This document shows, piece after piece, positions 10,648-20,216 of a stretch of 64,000 nt of DNA. How positions within the stretch are numbered: position 1 is the stretch's first letter; every line of letters begins with the position of its first letter. The position numbers and the translations under genes are program-made. The stretch comes from Hymenobacter properus (GTDB lineage: Bacteria > Bacteroidota > Bacteroidia > Cytophagales > Hymenobacteraceae). Where the stretch lies: assembly GCF_015694735.1 (NCBI RefSeq), contig NZ_JADQDP010000002.1:558001-622000 (forward strand). Direction: 5' to 3'. The notes under the pieces were generated by a model. That model was not told where the DNA came from and made no database searches. It worked only from the letters and a program-made list of their open reading frames with translations.

Positions 10648-10699
10648 CGAAGGCAGCAGGCCTGGCACAACAGCCGGACCGGCTGCCTTCGCTTATTTT
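10648..10699 (+). terminator. Possible terminator after the CARDB gene
   Basis: Arms cgaaggcagc (10648-10657) and gctgccttcg (10682-10691) are followed by cttatttt, 36 bp after the CARDB stop. It ends just before the start of the next gene. Confidence 0.6.
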
Positions 10700-10704
10700 G
10701 GGGC

Positions 10705-11193
10705 ATGCTGAAAATATTCCGCCGGGGTTTGGTGCTGATGACGGTGGCCGGGGGAGCGGCGCTGGGCTTGGGCCGCCCGGCGCCTCTCGCTCAAACGGCG
10801 CCGCGGCCGGGGCAGGCGCAGGCGGCCGGGTTGTTTTTGCGCGCCGTGTTGCGCGCCAACTACCCGGCTGCCTACGCCCGCCTGGCACCCGAAGTGCGCC
10901 AGGGCTTCAGTCTGAAGCAATTTGTTGCGGCAGCCCACCCCATTTGGAAAAGTGGCCAGCGGCACGGAACCCAAATTGAGCTATACAAGCTAGGCGTGCG
11001 CTTGGGCGACCGAGGCGGCTCCCGTTTGTTCTACAATTTTTCTTTTGCGGCCGATTCGGCTATGAAAAGCCCTTCGGAGCTGTTGGAAGTAACTTTCCGC
11101 GATACGGCGGCGCGGGCGGTGCTGAGTTTTGGTGTGCGCGGCCAGCCTCGTTCGCCAAGCCAAAAACCAGCCGTGCAAGGCGCGAGGAAATAG
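10705..11193 (+). CDS. Small secreted protein of unknown function
   Basis: A 162-residue protein that I do not recognise. ATG at 10705 gives an N-terminal signal peptide (MLKIFRRGLVLMTVAGGAAL, cleavage near AQT or APLA). The mature part contains FLRAVLRANYPAAYARLAPEV and FSLKQFVAAAHP, a pattern like small NTF2-like or DUF3887-type domains in which a degraded or displaced protein is kept in solution; this is only a resemblance. The frame is open upstream to 10630, but that part overlaps the terminator of the preceding gene. It is the last plus-strand gene before a convergent minus-strand pair. Confidence 0.6.
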   Translation: MLKIFRRGLVLMTVAGGAALGLGRPAPLAQTAPRPGQAQAAGLFLRAVLRANYPAAYARLAPEVRQGFSLKQFVAAAHPIWKSGQRHGTQIELYKLGVRLGDRGGSRLFYNFSFAADSAMKSPSELLEVTFRDTAARAVLSFGVRGQPRSPSQKPAVQGARK

Positions 11194-11207
11194 CCTCGGT
11201 GGGCCAA

Positions 11208-12560
11208 TTAGGCAGTAGGTTCAGAGGCTGGAGCGGCAAGGGCGACCGGGGGCGTAGTAGGGGCGCTGTGCATGGCGGCCCGGGCGTAGTAGCGCTGCAA
11301 ACCCACAGCCAGCCAAAACAGCACCACCACGCGGGGCTCCTGCCAAAAGTCCTGCGCGAAGGAATGCAGCAGAAAATACAGCAGGTAGGCGGTGATGCCA
11401 ACCTGCGCGGGCGTTTGTGGTCCGTGGAATACCCACTTCAGCTGCCGCACCAGCAGGTAGCCCAGCAGCAGCAAGCCCGAAAGCAGCCCTAGCGCACCAG
11501 ACTCGGCCAGCCAGTCGAGGTAGAGGTCGTGGGCGTTCATGCGCCGCAGGGTGGTGTAGTAGTTGGGGTGGGCCGGGGCTTTGCGCACAAACTCGAGGTA
11601 GCGGTCGGGGAAGGTGCCGGGGCCCACGCCTACCACCGGCTCCTGCTGGAAGAGGTCGAAGCTGAACAACCAGCGGCTCATGCGCTCGGCGTTTGACTCG
11701 TTGGCCGAGGAAAAGTCGCTCACCGAGCCCAACTCCTGCAGCAGGTTGGTTTTGGCAGCCGTGGGCGGATGCGGGTGCACAATGTTGACGACCTGCCAGC
11801 CGCCGAGCACCAGGCAGCTGGCCACGGCCCAGGGCAGCAGCAAACGCACCCCGGCCTCGCGCCCCGAAAATGCCAGCAATAGCAGGGCCTGGGCCAGCAT
11901 CGAGACGTAGGACGCCCGCGAATACGAGAACGCCACCACCATCAGCACGGCCGTGAGCAGCATGGTGATGAGGAAGCGCCCGCGTTGCCGCTGCGCCCGC
12001 GGATGGTAGAGCAGCGCCATGTTGAGCACCAGCACCAGCGGCTCTAATATGACGGTGAGGTTGGTGTGGCCGTGCTCCAAAAACGGACGAGCCACGAAAT
12101 AGGAAAACGTGTACGAAATGCCGATTTGCGCATGCCGCATCAAGGCGAAGGCCGCCAGCAGGCCGGTGCCCAGCGCCAGCGCCCACAAGGCCCGGAACCA
12201 CTCGGTGCGCTCCAGCCGCAGCACGCGCTGCACCCCGTAGCCAAAGCTGATGTAAAGCACGATGGTAGCGAAGTACTTGGCCGAGACCACCACATCGCTC
12301 GAAAAAACCGTGGACACGAAAAGTGCCCCCACGTGCAGGCCAATGAGTTTGTCGAGGCGGCGGGCGGTGCGGGGCCAGGGCAGCCAACCCGCCACCAGCC
12401 CCAGCCCCAGCGCGCCCACCGTGAGGGCCATGAGCGGCTCCGAAGCCAGCAGCAACCCAAAACGCCACCGTTCCGAAAACCAGGACACCGACAAGGGCAC
12501 GCTGGCCAGCGCTACGTAAAACAGCCACAGCAGCCGGCTTCGGAAAAGCGAAGGAGTCAT
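11208..12560 (-). CDS. O-antigen ligase/polymerase family membrane protein
   Basis: A 450-residue polytopic inner-membrane protein with about ten to twelve hydrophobic segments. Between the later segments is the large periplasmic loop typical of Wzy_C/WaaL proteins, with VVGVGPGTFPDRYLEF, HPNYYTTLRRMNAHDLYLD and LAESGALGLL. In this family the His/Arg-containing loop transfers polysaccharide from an undecaprenyl carrier, either for O-antigen ligation or for polymerisation or protein O-glycosylation. Sequence alone does not separate these. It starts 42 bp after the hscA stop on the same strand and may be read through from it. Confidence 0.85.
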   Translation of the reverse strand: MTPSLFRSRLLWLFYVALASVPLSVSWFSERWRFGLLLASEPLMALTVGALGLGLVAGWLPWPRTARRLDKLIGLHVGALFVSTVFSSDVVVSAKYFATIVLYISFGYGVQRVLRLERTEWFRALWALALGTGLLAAFALMRHAQIGISYTFSYFVARPFLEHGHTNLTVILEPLVLVLNMALLYHPRAQRQRGRFLITMLLTAVLMVVAFSYSRASYVSMLAQALLLLAFSGREAGVRLLLPWAVASCLVLGGWQVVNIVHPHPPTAAKTNLLQELGSVSDFSSANESNAERMSRWLFSFDLFQQEPVVGVGPGTFPDRYLEFVRKAPAHPNYYTTLRRMNAHDLYLDWLAESGALGLLSGLLLLGYLLVRQLKWVFHGPQTPAQVGITAYLLYFLLHSFAQDFWQEPRVVVLFWLAVGLQRYYARAAMHSAPTTPPVALAAPASEPTA

Positions 12561-12602
12561 GCGAAAATGAAAAGCGCGCCGCGGCCCGGCGCAATGACGT
12601 GG

Positions 12603-14474
12603 TTAGCCGATTTTCTTGCCGGCCATGGCTTGTTGAATAGAAATGTTCATCACCCGCTCGGCGTAGGGGCGCGTCAGCTCGTCCAGTTCGTCCATGGCTT
12701 TCAGAATGGGGTCGCGGTCGGGGCCGGCTAGGGCCGTGCGCAGCTTGGCTACTTGCGCTTCGGTGTCGGCCAGCTCGGTTTCGGTGAGATGCTGGCGGTT
12801 TTTGCGGGTGAAGTTTTCGACCTGGTACAGCAGCTGCTCGGCGGCCGTGCGGGCTTCGATGAGGAGACGGGCGGCCACGTCGTCTTTGGCGTTCAGCAGC
12901 GAGTCCATCAGCATTTGCTCCACCTGGTCGTCGGTGAGGCCATACTGGGGCTTGATTTCGACCTGCTGGCGCGTGTTCGAGCGCAGCTCAATGGCTTCCA
13001 CCTTCAAGATGCCGTCGGCGTTCAGCAGGAAGTTCACATCAACCTTGGGCAGGCCCGCCGGCATGGCCGGAATGCCGGTGAGCACAAATTCGCCCAGCTT
13101 GCGGTTTTGGCTCACGAGGTCGCGCTCGCCCTGGTACACGGCAATTTTCAGGTTCACCTGCCCGTCGACACTGGTGGTGTACTGGCGGCCGGCCTTGGTC
13201 GGAATCTTAGAGTTGCGCGGAATAATGGGGTCCAGCAGCCCGCCCAGCGTTTCGATGCCAAGCGTGAGCGGCGTGACGTCGAGTAGCAGCACGTCGCGCC
13301 GGTTGCCAGCCAGGATATCGGCCTGAATGGCCGCGCCCAGCGCCACCACTTCATCGGGGTTGAGCGAGTTGTTGGCCGGCTGGCCGAAGAACTCCGATAC
13401 CGCTTCGTACACCAGCGGCACGCGGGTAGAGCCGCCCACCAGCAGCACGGCATCGAGCGGAGCGGTGATTTTGGCATCCTGAACAGCCTGGCGGCAGGCG
13501 GCAATGGTACGGTCTACCAGCGGGCGGATGAGGTCGTTGAACTGCGCGCGGGTGAGCGTGACGGTGGTGTTCTGGCCAGCTTCGTCGGTCAGGTGGGTGG
13601 TGAAGTCGTCGTGCTGGCTCAGGTATTTCTTGGCCATCTCGGCGGCCAGGCGCAGCTGCTGCTGCAGGTGCGGGTTGGTGTGGTAAGCCTCCGGCAGGCC
13701 GAAGGTGGCCGTCCAGTGGTCCACCACGGCGCGGTCCAGGTCGTCGCCTCCCAGATAGGTGTCGCCGTTGGTGCTCAGCACTTCAAAAATGCCTTGCTGA
13801 ATGCGCAGGATGCTGATGTCGAATGTGCCGCCGCCGAGGTCGTACACGGCCACAGTTTTTTCCTCATCGGGGTCGAGGCCGATGCCGTAGGCCAGGGCGG
13901 CCGCCGTGGGCTCGTTCACGATGCGCAGCACTTCGAGGCCGGCCAGGCGGCCGGCGTCGCGGGTGGCTTGGCGCTGCGAGTCGTTGAAGTAAGCCGGCAC
14001 GGTGATGACGGCGCGGTTCACGGGCGTTTTGAGGGCGTGCTCGGCGCGGGCGCGTAGTTCCTTCAGAATGTCGGCCGACAGCTCGATGGGCGAATAAAAC
14101 CGGTCTTCTACCCGGATTTTTACCAGGCCTTCGGAATTGTCGTCGATGACTTTGTAGCCCAGTTGCTGGGCGTGCTGGCCCAGGTCGCGGTAGCTTTTGC
14201 CCAGCAGGCGCTTCACCGAGTAGATGGTGCGCTGCGGGTCGGTGAGCAGGAACTCGCGGGCTTCGGTGCCGACGATGGGGCCCGACCCATCGGCCGGGAA
14301 GTGCACCACTGAGGGCACGATGGTGCCGCGGCCCAGGTCGTTGATGGCCAGCGGCTGGCGGGTTTCGGGGTGCACGTAGGCCACCAGGCTGTTGGTGGTG
14401 CCCAGGTCGATGCCCACGATGATTTCTTCTTGCTGGAGGCTGCCGGTGGCAAGATTGATAGCGACTGTAGCCAT
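12603..14474 (-). CDS. hscA: Hsp70-family chaperone, HscA type
   Basis: A 623-residue Hsp70. The ATPase domain (about residues 20-390) shows [16 protein letters not shown], the second phosphate motif [14 protein letters not shown] and the adenosine motif [12 protein letters not shown]. The interdomain region reads [17 protein letters not shown], followed by the substrate-binding domain. The N terminus [17 protein letters not shown] before the first phosphate loop is the HscA-like extension; HscA helps transfer Fe-S clusters from the scaffold IscU. ATG at 14474 was chosen over the longer frame (14606), which adds an unrelated hydrophobic stretch. No iscU, iscS or hscB is present in this window. 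Confidence 0.85.
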   Translation of the reverse strand: MATVAINLATGSLQQEEIIVGIDLGTTNSLVAYVHPETRQPLAINDLGRGTIVPSVVHFPADGSGPIVGTEAREFLLTDPQRTIYSVKRLLGKSYRDLGQHAQQLGYKVIDDNSEGLVKIRVEDRFYSPIELSADILKELRARAEHALKTPVNRAVITVPAYFNDSQRQATRDAGRLAGLEVLRIVNEPTAAALAYGIGLDPDEEKTVAVYDLGGGTFDISILRIQQGIFEVLSTNGDTYLGGDDLDRAVVDHWTATFGLPEAYHTNPHLQQQLRLAAEMAKKYLSQHDDFTTHLTDEAGQNTTVTLTRAQFNDLIRPLVDRTIAACRQAVQDAKITAPLDAVLLVGGSTRVPLVYEAVSEFFGQPANNSLNPDEVVALGAAIQADILAGNRRDVLLLDVTPLTLGIETLGGLLDPIIPRNSKIPTKAGRQYTTSVDGQVNLKIAVYQGERDLVSQNRKLGEFVLTGIPAMPAGLPKVDVNFLLNADGILKVEAIELRSNTRQQVEIKPQYGLTDDQVEQMLMDSLLNAKDDVAARLLIEARTAAEQLLYQVENFTRKNRQHLTETELADTEAQVAKLRTALAGPDRDPILKAMDELDELTRPYAERVMNISIQQAMAGKKIG

Positions 14475-14783
14475 AAGAGGGGAGGCGCCGGCGTAGCAGC
14501 CGGCCCAGAGGAAATAATAAAATAACAGCGCGAAGCGCACCACAAAAGTAGCCCCTAAACCAGGCTGGCTGAGAATTGATGCAGGCTCAGCCCGCAAAGC
14601 CAGCAAAAGCCCGAATTTTATTGAACGATTTTAAGCAGCATTCAAACCGAAACGAATAGTTGGCTCGTAAGGGAATAACAAATGCTCGAACACATTTGGG
14701 TTGCCTCATTATCTGGCCTTTACACAGGCTAGTGTCAGGCACCGCTTTGCCTATTTTTTTCCACTTTAACCCCTTTCTTTCAC
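14475..14783. other. Divergent intergenic region, hscA / DUF4331 gene
   Basis: A 309-bp gene-free region between divergent genes. The left part holds an exact TAnnTTTG element on the minus strand (14543-14550), suited to hscA. The right part, upstream of the DUF4331 gene, is AT-richer and has a near match, TATTTTTT, at 14752-14759, about 24 bp before the start. No ORF or strong inverted repeat was seen. Confidence 0.6.
14543..14550 (-). promoter_or_regulatory. Putative -7 promoter element of hscA
   Basis: On the minus strand the bases read TACTTTTG, an exact match to TAnnTTTG, 68 bp upstream of the chosen hscA ATG. No well-placed -33 TTTG was seen. Confidence 0.4.
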
Positions 14784-17027
14784 ATGAAAAAATTGCTTAC
14801 TCGTCCTCTGGTGCCGGCTGCGGTATTCGCCGCTGCGGTAGGAGGGATGCTGGCCTGGAGTGGCCAGCACAACACGCTGGAAGCCTCCAGCCACCGCGAA
14901 GCCCCGCTCATCGCCGACGACCCGCTGGCCGACAACACCGACCTCTACGTGTTCCGCAGCCCGGACGCGCCCGCCAACGACGCCAACGCCACGGCCACCA
15001 TCGTGGCCAACTACATCCCGTTTGAGCTGCCGCAGGGCGGCCCCAACTTCAACTCGTTCGGCGAAAACATCCGCTACGAGATACACGTCAAGAACAACCC
15101 CGCCACCACGGGCGACGACATTACCTACCGCTTCACGTTCACCCGCACCAACCAGGACCCAACGACCTTTTTCCGGGTGCGGCTGGGGCAGGAAAACCTG
15201 AAAACCACCTACCAGCTGGAGCAAAGCCTGGCCGGTGGCGCTTTTACGACCCTGATTACGGCCGGGGTGGTGCCGGCGCCTAACATTGGCCCGCGGTCTA
15301 TCAACAGCGCGGCTGGCCTTAACCGGCCCAACTACCAAGCTTATCTGGAAAGCACCATCCAGACGGTAGCCACTACTGGTGGCAACATGCAGGTGTTTTG
15401 CGGCCCCGCCGACGATGCCTTCTTCACCGACCTGGGCGCTATTTTCGACCTGGGCGCGGTGCGCGCTCCTAGCAGCGCCCGCGATGGCCTGGCCCGCAAG
15501 AACGTGCACAGCATCGTAATGAAGATTCCGGTAGCTGCCCTGGTGCGCACCGGCACGCCGGCCCTGACGGCTACCACCAACCCCCTGGCAGGCACCACTT
15601 CGCCCGCCTCGCCCGTGTCGCCCTACACCGTGGGTGTGTGGGCTTCGGCCAGCCGCCTGTCGCTGCGCACCATCAACGCCGACGGCACGCGCACCCAAAC
15701 CGGCACCTACGTGCAGGTATCGCGCCTGGGCATGCCCCTCACCAACGAAGTCATTCAGCCCGTGGGCATGAAGGACGCCTGGAACAACGACACGCCGTAT
15801 GGGGTGGCCGCTGCGGCCGCTGGCTCGCGCCAAGCTATGTTTGAAGCCAACCTGCGGAACCCCGAACTGGGGCTCTACATGGCCGACAACGTGCCCGTGA
15901 ACGGCGCAGCTCCCAAGCCGGCCGGCCAAACGTACTACGGCGAAGCCATCCAGGGCCCCGTGGGCCCAACGCGCGGCCTGGGCTTGTTGCGCATCCAAAC
16001 CAAGTCGCTGGCCGGCCTGCTGCCCGCGCCTCTGGCTGCTGGCTTCGACTTCCGCAACGGCGCCCCCGGCCTGGCGCCCTTGTTCGGCAACGCCGCCACC
16101 AACGGCACGGCCCTGGCCCCCATTGCCAGCGGCGGCTTTGGCGAATACCTGCTGAACAACGGCACCTCCGGCGCGCCGCGCTCGGTTGACTTACTGCCCA
16201 TCTTCCACACCGGCGTGCCCAACCTGCCGCCCTACCAGCTGGCTACCGGCAAAACCGGCGGCAACCCGCTGACGGCTGGCAAGCCCTTCATCAACAACTT
16301 CCTGCCGACTTTCGGCGACATGCTGCGCATCAACCTGGCCGTGCCGCCCACCTCGCGCACTTCGGCCGACTTTAGTTCGGAAGGCTTGCTTGCCGCAGCC
16401 GTGCTGGGCCTCACCGATGCCCGCTACACCGCCAGCGGCGCCAACTACATTGCCATCCCGAACATGGACGGCTTCCCGAACGGCCGCCGCCTCGAAGACG
16501 ACGTGACCCGCATCGAGCTGCAAGCTGTGAGCGGCGCGGTGCTGGCCGCCATTGGCCTGTGGTACGACGACTACACGGTAGGTACCTCGCCCTCGCCCCT
16601 CACCACGCAGCTGACCAACGTGGTGAGCTTTAGCACCAATGTGGAGCGCAACGATACGACCTTCCGTACTGCCTTCCCGTATGTGCAAACGCCCTGGAGC
16701 GGCACCAACGCCCAGCGCGTGGCCCTGGCCCAGCGCACGACCAGCCTCGGCCTGTCGCCCAGCCTGACCGTGGCCCAGGCCTACCCCAATCCTTTCGTTG
16801 GAAGCACCACGCTGCACTTTGAGCTGCCCGTCAAAGGCACGATGAGCATCGTCATCAGCGACGCGGCGGGCCGCCGGGTGGCTACAGTAGCCAAAGACCG
16901 GACTTTCGGCCAAGGCGTGAACGAACTGACCTGGCAGCCGGGCCGCGACGTAGCCCCTGGCCAATACATCGCCACGCTGTACAATGGCAAGACGATAGTG
17001 CAATCGGTTCGCATTGAGCGCCAGTAA
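14784..17027 (+). CDS. DUF4331 secreted protein with T9SS sorting domain
   Basis: A 747-residue protein with an N-terminal signal peptide (MKKLLTRPLVPAAVFAAAVG...). The DUF4331 core starts ASSHREAPLIADDPLADNTDLYVFRSP (about residues 33-60) and continues through ENIRYEIHVKNN, RNVHSIVMKIPVAAL-type segments and NEVIQPVGMKDAWN. The last 80 residues are a T9SS type A tail (QAYPNPFVGSTTLHFELP ... PGQYIATLYNGK). DUF4331 has no assigned biochemical role. It is followed by the TPR, HupE/UreJ and TonB-receptor genes, an order I interpret as one functional locus. A hairpin with T-run after the stop may partly separate it from the TPR gene. Confidence 0.9.
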   Translation: MKKLLTRPLVPAAVFAAAVGGMLAWSGQHNTLEASSHREAPLIADDPLADNTDLYVFRSPDAPANDANATATIVANYIPFELPQGGPNFNSFGENIRYEIHVKNNPATTGDDITYRFTFTRTNQDPTTFFRVRLGQENLKTTYQLEQSLAGGAFTTLITAGVVPAPNIGPRSINSAAGLNRPNYQAYLESTIQTVATTGGNMQVFCGPADDAFFTDLGAIFDLGAVRAPSSARDGLARKNVHSIVMKIPVAALVRTGTPALTATTNPLAGTTSPASPVSPYTVGVWASASRLSLRTINADGTRTQTGTYVQVSRLGMPLTNEVIQPVGMKDAWNNDTPYGVAAAAAGSRQAMFEANLRNPELGLYMADNVPVNGAAPKPAGQTYYGEAIQGPVGPTRGLGLLRIQTKSLAGLLPAPLAAGFDFRNGAPGLAPLFGNAATNGTALAPIASGGFGEYLLNNGTSGAPRSVDLLPIFHTGVPNLPPYQLATGKTGGNPLTAGKPFINNFLPTFGDMLRINLAVPPTSRTSADFSSEGLLAAAVLGLTDARYTASGANYIAIPNMDGFPNGRRLEDDVTRIELQAVSGAVLAAIGLWYDDYTVGTSPSPLTTQLTNVVSFSTNVERNDTTFRTAFPYVQTPWSGTNAQRVALAQRTTSLGLSPSLTVAQAYPNPFVGSTTLHFELPVKGTMSIVISDAAGRRVATVAKDRTFGQGVNELTWQPGRDVAPGQYIATLYNGKTIVQSVRIERQ

Positions 17028-17049
17028 GCGGTTTTAATGCCTGAAAAAC

Positions 17050-17093
17050 TGAGCCGTCGTTGGGCCCGTATGGGACTGGCGGCGGCTCTTTTT
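17050..17093 (+). terminator. Possible terminator after the DUF4331 gene
   Basis: Left arm gagccgtc pairs with right arm ggcggctc, allowing one G-U wobble, around a 25-nt loop, followed by ttttt. It is a moderate hairpin; readthrough into the TPR gene is possible. Confidence 0.5.
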
Positions 17094-17144
17094 CGGTATC
17101 TTTCATTTACGCGGTCCATTTGAATCCTTAAGTACCCTTCTGCT

Positions 17145-18473
17145 TTGAGAAAGTACCTATACCCGACCTTGCTGGTGGTTTTTGGCCTGTTGGCCGCCGC
17201 CATTTTTATATTTAAAAAACCGGCGCCTCGCACACCGCAGCTGAAAGAGCGCCACGGCGACCTGGCCGCCGGTGGCGAGTGGCTGAACACCAAGGCGGCC
17301 ATTGAGGGCCTGCTCGCCAAGCTGCGCGCCGACCCCAACGACCAAAAAAGCCGCCTGCTGCTGGCCCAGGCTTACATGCAAGAGGCCCGCGTGACCGGCG
17401 ACCACCCGTACTACGACGAGGCCGCCATGGGCCTGCTGGATGAAGTGCTGCAAGCCGAACCCGAAAACTTCGAGGCGCTGTGCTGCAAGTCGTCGCTCTG
17501 CCTCACGCAGCACCACTTTGCCCAAGGGCTGGGCCTGGCCGAGCAAGCCGTGAAGCTGAACCCTAACAGCGGTTTCGTGTATGGGCTGCTGACCGATGCC
17601 AACGTGGAAATGGGCCACTACGACGAGGCCATAAAAATGGCCGACAAGATGAATGCCTTGCGCCCAGAGCTGGCCTCATATGCCCGCACGAGCTACCTGC
17701 GCGAGATTTACGGCGACGTGCCCGGCGCTATCGAGGCCATGGACATGGCGGCTAAGGCCGGCTACGTTGGCCTGGAGCAGACCGAGTGGACCCGCGTAGC
17801 CCTGGGCCACCTCTATGAAATCAGTGGCGACACAGCCCGCGCCCGCGCACAGTACCAAATGGCCCTACTGGCCCGCCCGGCCTACGCCTACGCCCTGGCC
17901 GGCCTGGGCCGCATGGCAGCGGCACATAAGGACTACGCGCAAGCCATCAAGCTTTATCAACAAGCGCGCGTGACGGTGAAGGACTACGCTTTCTCGGATG
18001 AGCTAGCCGACCTGTACCGCCTGAACGGCCAGCCCGCCGAAGCCGATAAAAAGGCCAAAGAGTCCATTGAAATGCTGGCCAGCGCGGCTAAAGAAGCCGA
18101 CGACAATGAGCAGATGGGCCACTACGCCGACCGGGAGCTGGCCTACGCCTACGTGAAAACCAACGAGCTTGACAAGGCCCTTGAACACGCCAAAATCGAG
18201 TATGAGCGTCGGCCCGACAACATCGACGTGAACGAAACAATGGCTTGGGTGCTCTACAAGCGCGGCCAGTTTGCCGAGGCCCAGAAGTACATGCAGGTGG
18301 CCCGCCGCACGGGCTCGAAGAACCCCGTGCTGCTGTGCCGCGCCGGCCTCATCCTCAGCAAGCTGGGCAAAACCGCCGAGGGCCAGGCCCTGATTGAAAA
18401 CTCATTGAAGACCGCGCCCTACCTCAACCCCGAGGTGGAGGCGGAAGGCAAGATGCTGCTGGCGGCGCGGTAG
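17145..18473 (+). CDS. Membrane-anchored TPR protein
   Basis: A 442-residue protein. An N-terminal hydrophobic segment (about residues 5-23, YPTLLVVFGLLAAAIFIF) acts as a signal anchor. It is followed by about eight tetratricopeptide-like helical pairs, e.g. ALCCKSSLCLTQHHFAQGLGLAEQAVKLNPN and NETMAWVLYKRGQFAEAQKYM. TPR arrays bind partner proteins; no enzymatic domain is seen. The start is TTG at 17145, since no ATG or GTG lies nearby before the hydrophobic segment. It lies between the DUF4331 and HupE/UreJ genes. The 130-bp gap after it holds a palindromic repeat at 18496. Confidence 0.85.
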   Translation: MRKYLYPTLLVVFGLLAAAIFIFKKPAPRTPQLKERHGDLAAGGEWLNTKAAIEGLLAKLRADPNDQKSRLLLAQAYMQEARVTGDHPYYDEAAMGLLDEVLQAEPENFEALCCKSSLCLTQHHFAQGLGLAEQAVKLNPNSGFVYGLLTDANVEMGHYDEAIKMADKMNALRPELASYARTSYLREIYGDVPGAIEAMDMAAKAGYVGLEQTEWTRVALGHLYEISGDTARARAQYQMALLARPAYAYALAGLGRMAAAHKDYAQAIKLYQQARVTVKDYAFSDELADLYRLNGQPAEADKKAKESIEMLASAAKEADDNEQMGHYADRELAYAYVKTNELDKALEHAKIEYERRPDNIDVNETMAWVLYKRGQFAEAQKYMQVARRTGSKNPVLLCRAGLILSKLGKTAEGQALIENSLKTAPYLNPEVEAEGKMLLAAR

Positions 18474-18495
18474 GGCTTTTTGAAAAATGGCCGTT

Positions 18496-18573
18496 ATGCC
18501 GAGCGCAGCATCTCGCCTGTCGAAGTAATAAATACAGATTGCAACACAGCGGGCGAGATGCTGCGCTCGGCAT
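18496..18573. repeat. Intergenic palindrome, GAGCGCAGC family, copy 1
   Basis: Perfect 22-bp arms at 18496-18517 (atgccgagcgcagcatctcg + cc) and 18552-18573 enclose a 34-nt loop. The same core occurs at 45904 and 46859. There is no T-run, so it is more like a REP/MITE-type dispersed element than a terminator. Confidence 0.8.
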
Positions 18574-18603
18574 GACGTTCACCTTTTGTTTGATAGCCCT
18601 GAA

Positions 18604-19290
18604 ATGAAACTGGCTGTACCGCTGCAAAAGCTCCCGCGCCGCGCCTTGGTGGCGCTGCCGTTGCTGCTGTTGCTGGCCCAGCCTGCCGCTGCGCACGTGC
18701 TCAACACAGACCTGAGCAAGCTCTCGCGCACCGAGATTTTCTGGACTTATCTGCAGCTGGGCTTCACGCACATCATTCCGCTGGGGTTCGACCATATTCT
18801 GTTCATCATCAGCCTCTACATTCTGGAGCCGCGCCTCAAGCCGGTGCTGATGCAGGCCACGGCTTTCACCATTGCGCATTCCATCACACTGGGCTTGGCT
18901 ATGTACGGGCTGATTTCGCCGCCCTCGGCCGTCATTGAGCCCATCATTGCGTTGTCCATCCTGTTTGTGGCCATCGAAAACATTATCACCGACCGGCTAA
19001 ATCCCTGGCGGCTGCTCATCGTGTTTGGCTTCGGGCTGGTGCATGGTATGGGCTTCGCCTCGGCGCTGACGGGGCTGGGGCTGCCGCAGAAGGATTATTT
19101 CGGCTCGCTCATTTCCTTCAATGTGGGCGTGGAGCTGGGGCAAGTGGCCGTAATCCTGCTGTGCTGGGCGTTGGTGGGCCGCTGGGCGGCCGACAAAAGC
19201 TGGTACAAACAGCGCGTGGTAGTGCCGGTTTCGGTGGTCATTGGCCTCGTGGCCGCCTACTGGACCGTGGAGCGCGTCTTTTTCGCCTGA
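18604..19290 (+). CDS. HupE/UreJ-family membrane permease
   Basis: A 228-residue membrane protein with an N-terminal signal-like segment ending near AAAH and then about six transmembrane helices. It carries the family's His/Asp motif HIIPLGFDH (about residue 57-65) and the second motif LVHGMGFASAL (about 145-155). HupE proteins include nickel permeases linked to hydrogenase or urease, but neither enzyme is in this window, so the substrate is open. ATG at 18604 was chosen over TTG at 18586. The context is a DUF4331 protein, a TPR protein and a TonB receptor with a His-rich plug, suggesting transport of a metal or small metal complex across the inner membrane. Confidence 0.9.
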   Translation: MKLAVPLQKLPRRALVALPLLLLLAQPAAAHVLNTDLSKLSRTEIFWTYLQLGFTHIIPLGFDHILFIISLYILEPRLKPVLMQATAFTIAHSITLGLAMYGLISPPSAVIEPIIALSILFVAIENIITDRLNPWRLLIVFGFGLVHGMGFASALTGLGLPQKDYFGSLISFNVGVELGQVAVILLCWALVGRWAADKSWYKQRVVVPVSVVIGLVAAYWTVERVFFA

Positions 19291-19396
19291 TAATTTTCGC
19301 TAAATCAGTCTATTCGTCGGCTGGTTCTCGTAACTGGTAGAGGCGAAACAATACCGGCCCACTGCCCGCGCTAGCTTCGCCTACTCCTCCTCGCTT

Positions 19397-19783
19397 ATGC
19401 CTCGTCAGTTCCTCACGTTGCTGCTGCTGCTAAATTACCTGCTGGTAGTGGGGGCAGGCCTTGTGGAGCGCCCGGCGCGGCCCATCACCCGGCCCTTTGC
19501 CTACGTGCACAGCCAGGATTGCCAGCTCAAGCACACCCTGCGGCTGGCCTGCTTCGATGACTGCAACGGCGTGCAGTACACCGTGAAGAAAACCGGCGAG
19601 CGGCCGCCCTTGCAGCAGCTGCTCAATTCCTTCAAGGGTTTGGATACGCACTGCCTGGCCGAAGTACGGGTGGCGTTTGCCAAGCCGGTTTTTATTTTCG
19701 CTGAGCCTCAGGTGGCTGCCCGTGAGGTGGCCGTGCCCGTTGGGCACCGGGGCGAGATTGAGTTGCCGCCCCGTCGGGGATAA
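19397..19783 (+). CDS. Small secreted four-Cys protein, unknown function
   Basis: A 128-residue protein with a hydrophobic N terminus (FLTLLLLLNYLLVVGAGLVE) that looks like a signal peptide. The mature part has four Cys (HSQDCQLKH, RLACFDDCNG, DTHCLAE) and several His, so disulfide formation or metal binding is possible. I do not recognise the family. It sits between the HupE/UreJ gene and the TonB receptor, so it may belong to the same locus. Confidence 0.65.
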   Translation: MPRQFLTLLLLLNYLLVVGAGLVERPARPITRPFAYVHSQDCQLKHTLRLACFDDCNGVQYTVKKTGERPPLQQLLNSFKGLDTHCLAEVRVAFAKPVFIFAEPQVAAREVAVPVGHRGEIELPPRRG

Positions 19784-19932
19784 GTTGGGCTTCTGGTTTT
19801 TGGCATTCGGTTCGAATCCAAACAGGGCCAGTGTGCGCGTGCCACGAGGCAAGCGCGCAGCTTCCACTTATCCCATTCATCCGACGCAGCCTGCCGGGCC
19901 TTAGCGCTTGGGCGCGTTCAACTCCTTTCCCA

Positions 19933-20163
19933 ATGATTTTCCGGGCTAATTCCCTTCAACCCGTAGCGGGCGCTACGGGCGTTGCATCCCATGTGCAGCT
20001 GCCGGCCGCTGGCCGCCTGGCTGCCAACCCGCTCGGCCTAACCGGCCGCCAACTGCTGCCGAGTGAGGCGGCGCACCAACAGCTGCGCGGCCACCTGGGC
20101 CAGCAGCGCGCCCAACACCGCGCCCAATGCCGGGCCAACTGCATGAGCAAAGCCAATTTCTAA
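19933..20163 (+). CDS. Doubtful small hypothetical ORF
   Basis: A 76-residue ORF from ATG at 19933; the frame is open upstream to 19831. The composition is Ala/Gln/Leu/Arg-rich without a signal peptide or known motif, and the C-terminal part (HLGQQRAQHRAQCRANC) looks like chance coding in GC-rich DNA. Its stop is followed after 8 bp by the strong hairpin at 20172, which is the main argument that something is transcribed here. Otherwise the 433 bp between 19784 and 20216 hold no recognisable gene. Confidence 0.25.
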   Translation: MIFRANSLQPVAGATGVASHVQLPAAGRLAANPLGLTGRQLLPSEAAHQQLRGHLGQQRAQHRAQCRANCMSKANF

Positions 20164-20171
20164 CCTAAGCG

Positions 20172-20203
20172 GGCGGCTTCGCTTCGGCGAAGCCGCCTTT
20201 CTT
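20172..20203 (+). terminator. Strong hairpin with T-run just before the TonB receptor start
   Basis: Perfect 11-bp arms ggcggcttcgc (20172-20182) and gcgaagccgcc (20187-20197) with a stable ttcg loop are followed by tttcttttt. It has the form of an intrinsic terminator and ends only about 14 bp before the receptor ATG at 20217. It either ends upstream transcripts or lies in the receptor leader as an attenuator. Confidence 0.75.
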
Positions 20204-20216
20204 TTTCTGCATCAGC

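Noticed and set aside
11221..12594. 457-codon alternative frame over the O-antigen-ligase-like gene
   Set aside because: Arg/Ala/Gly-rich, with no membrane segments; the other frame has a proper polytopic profile and Wzy_C motifs.
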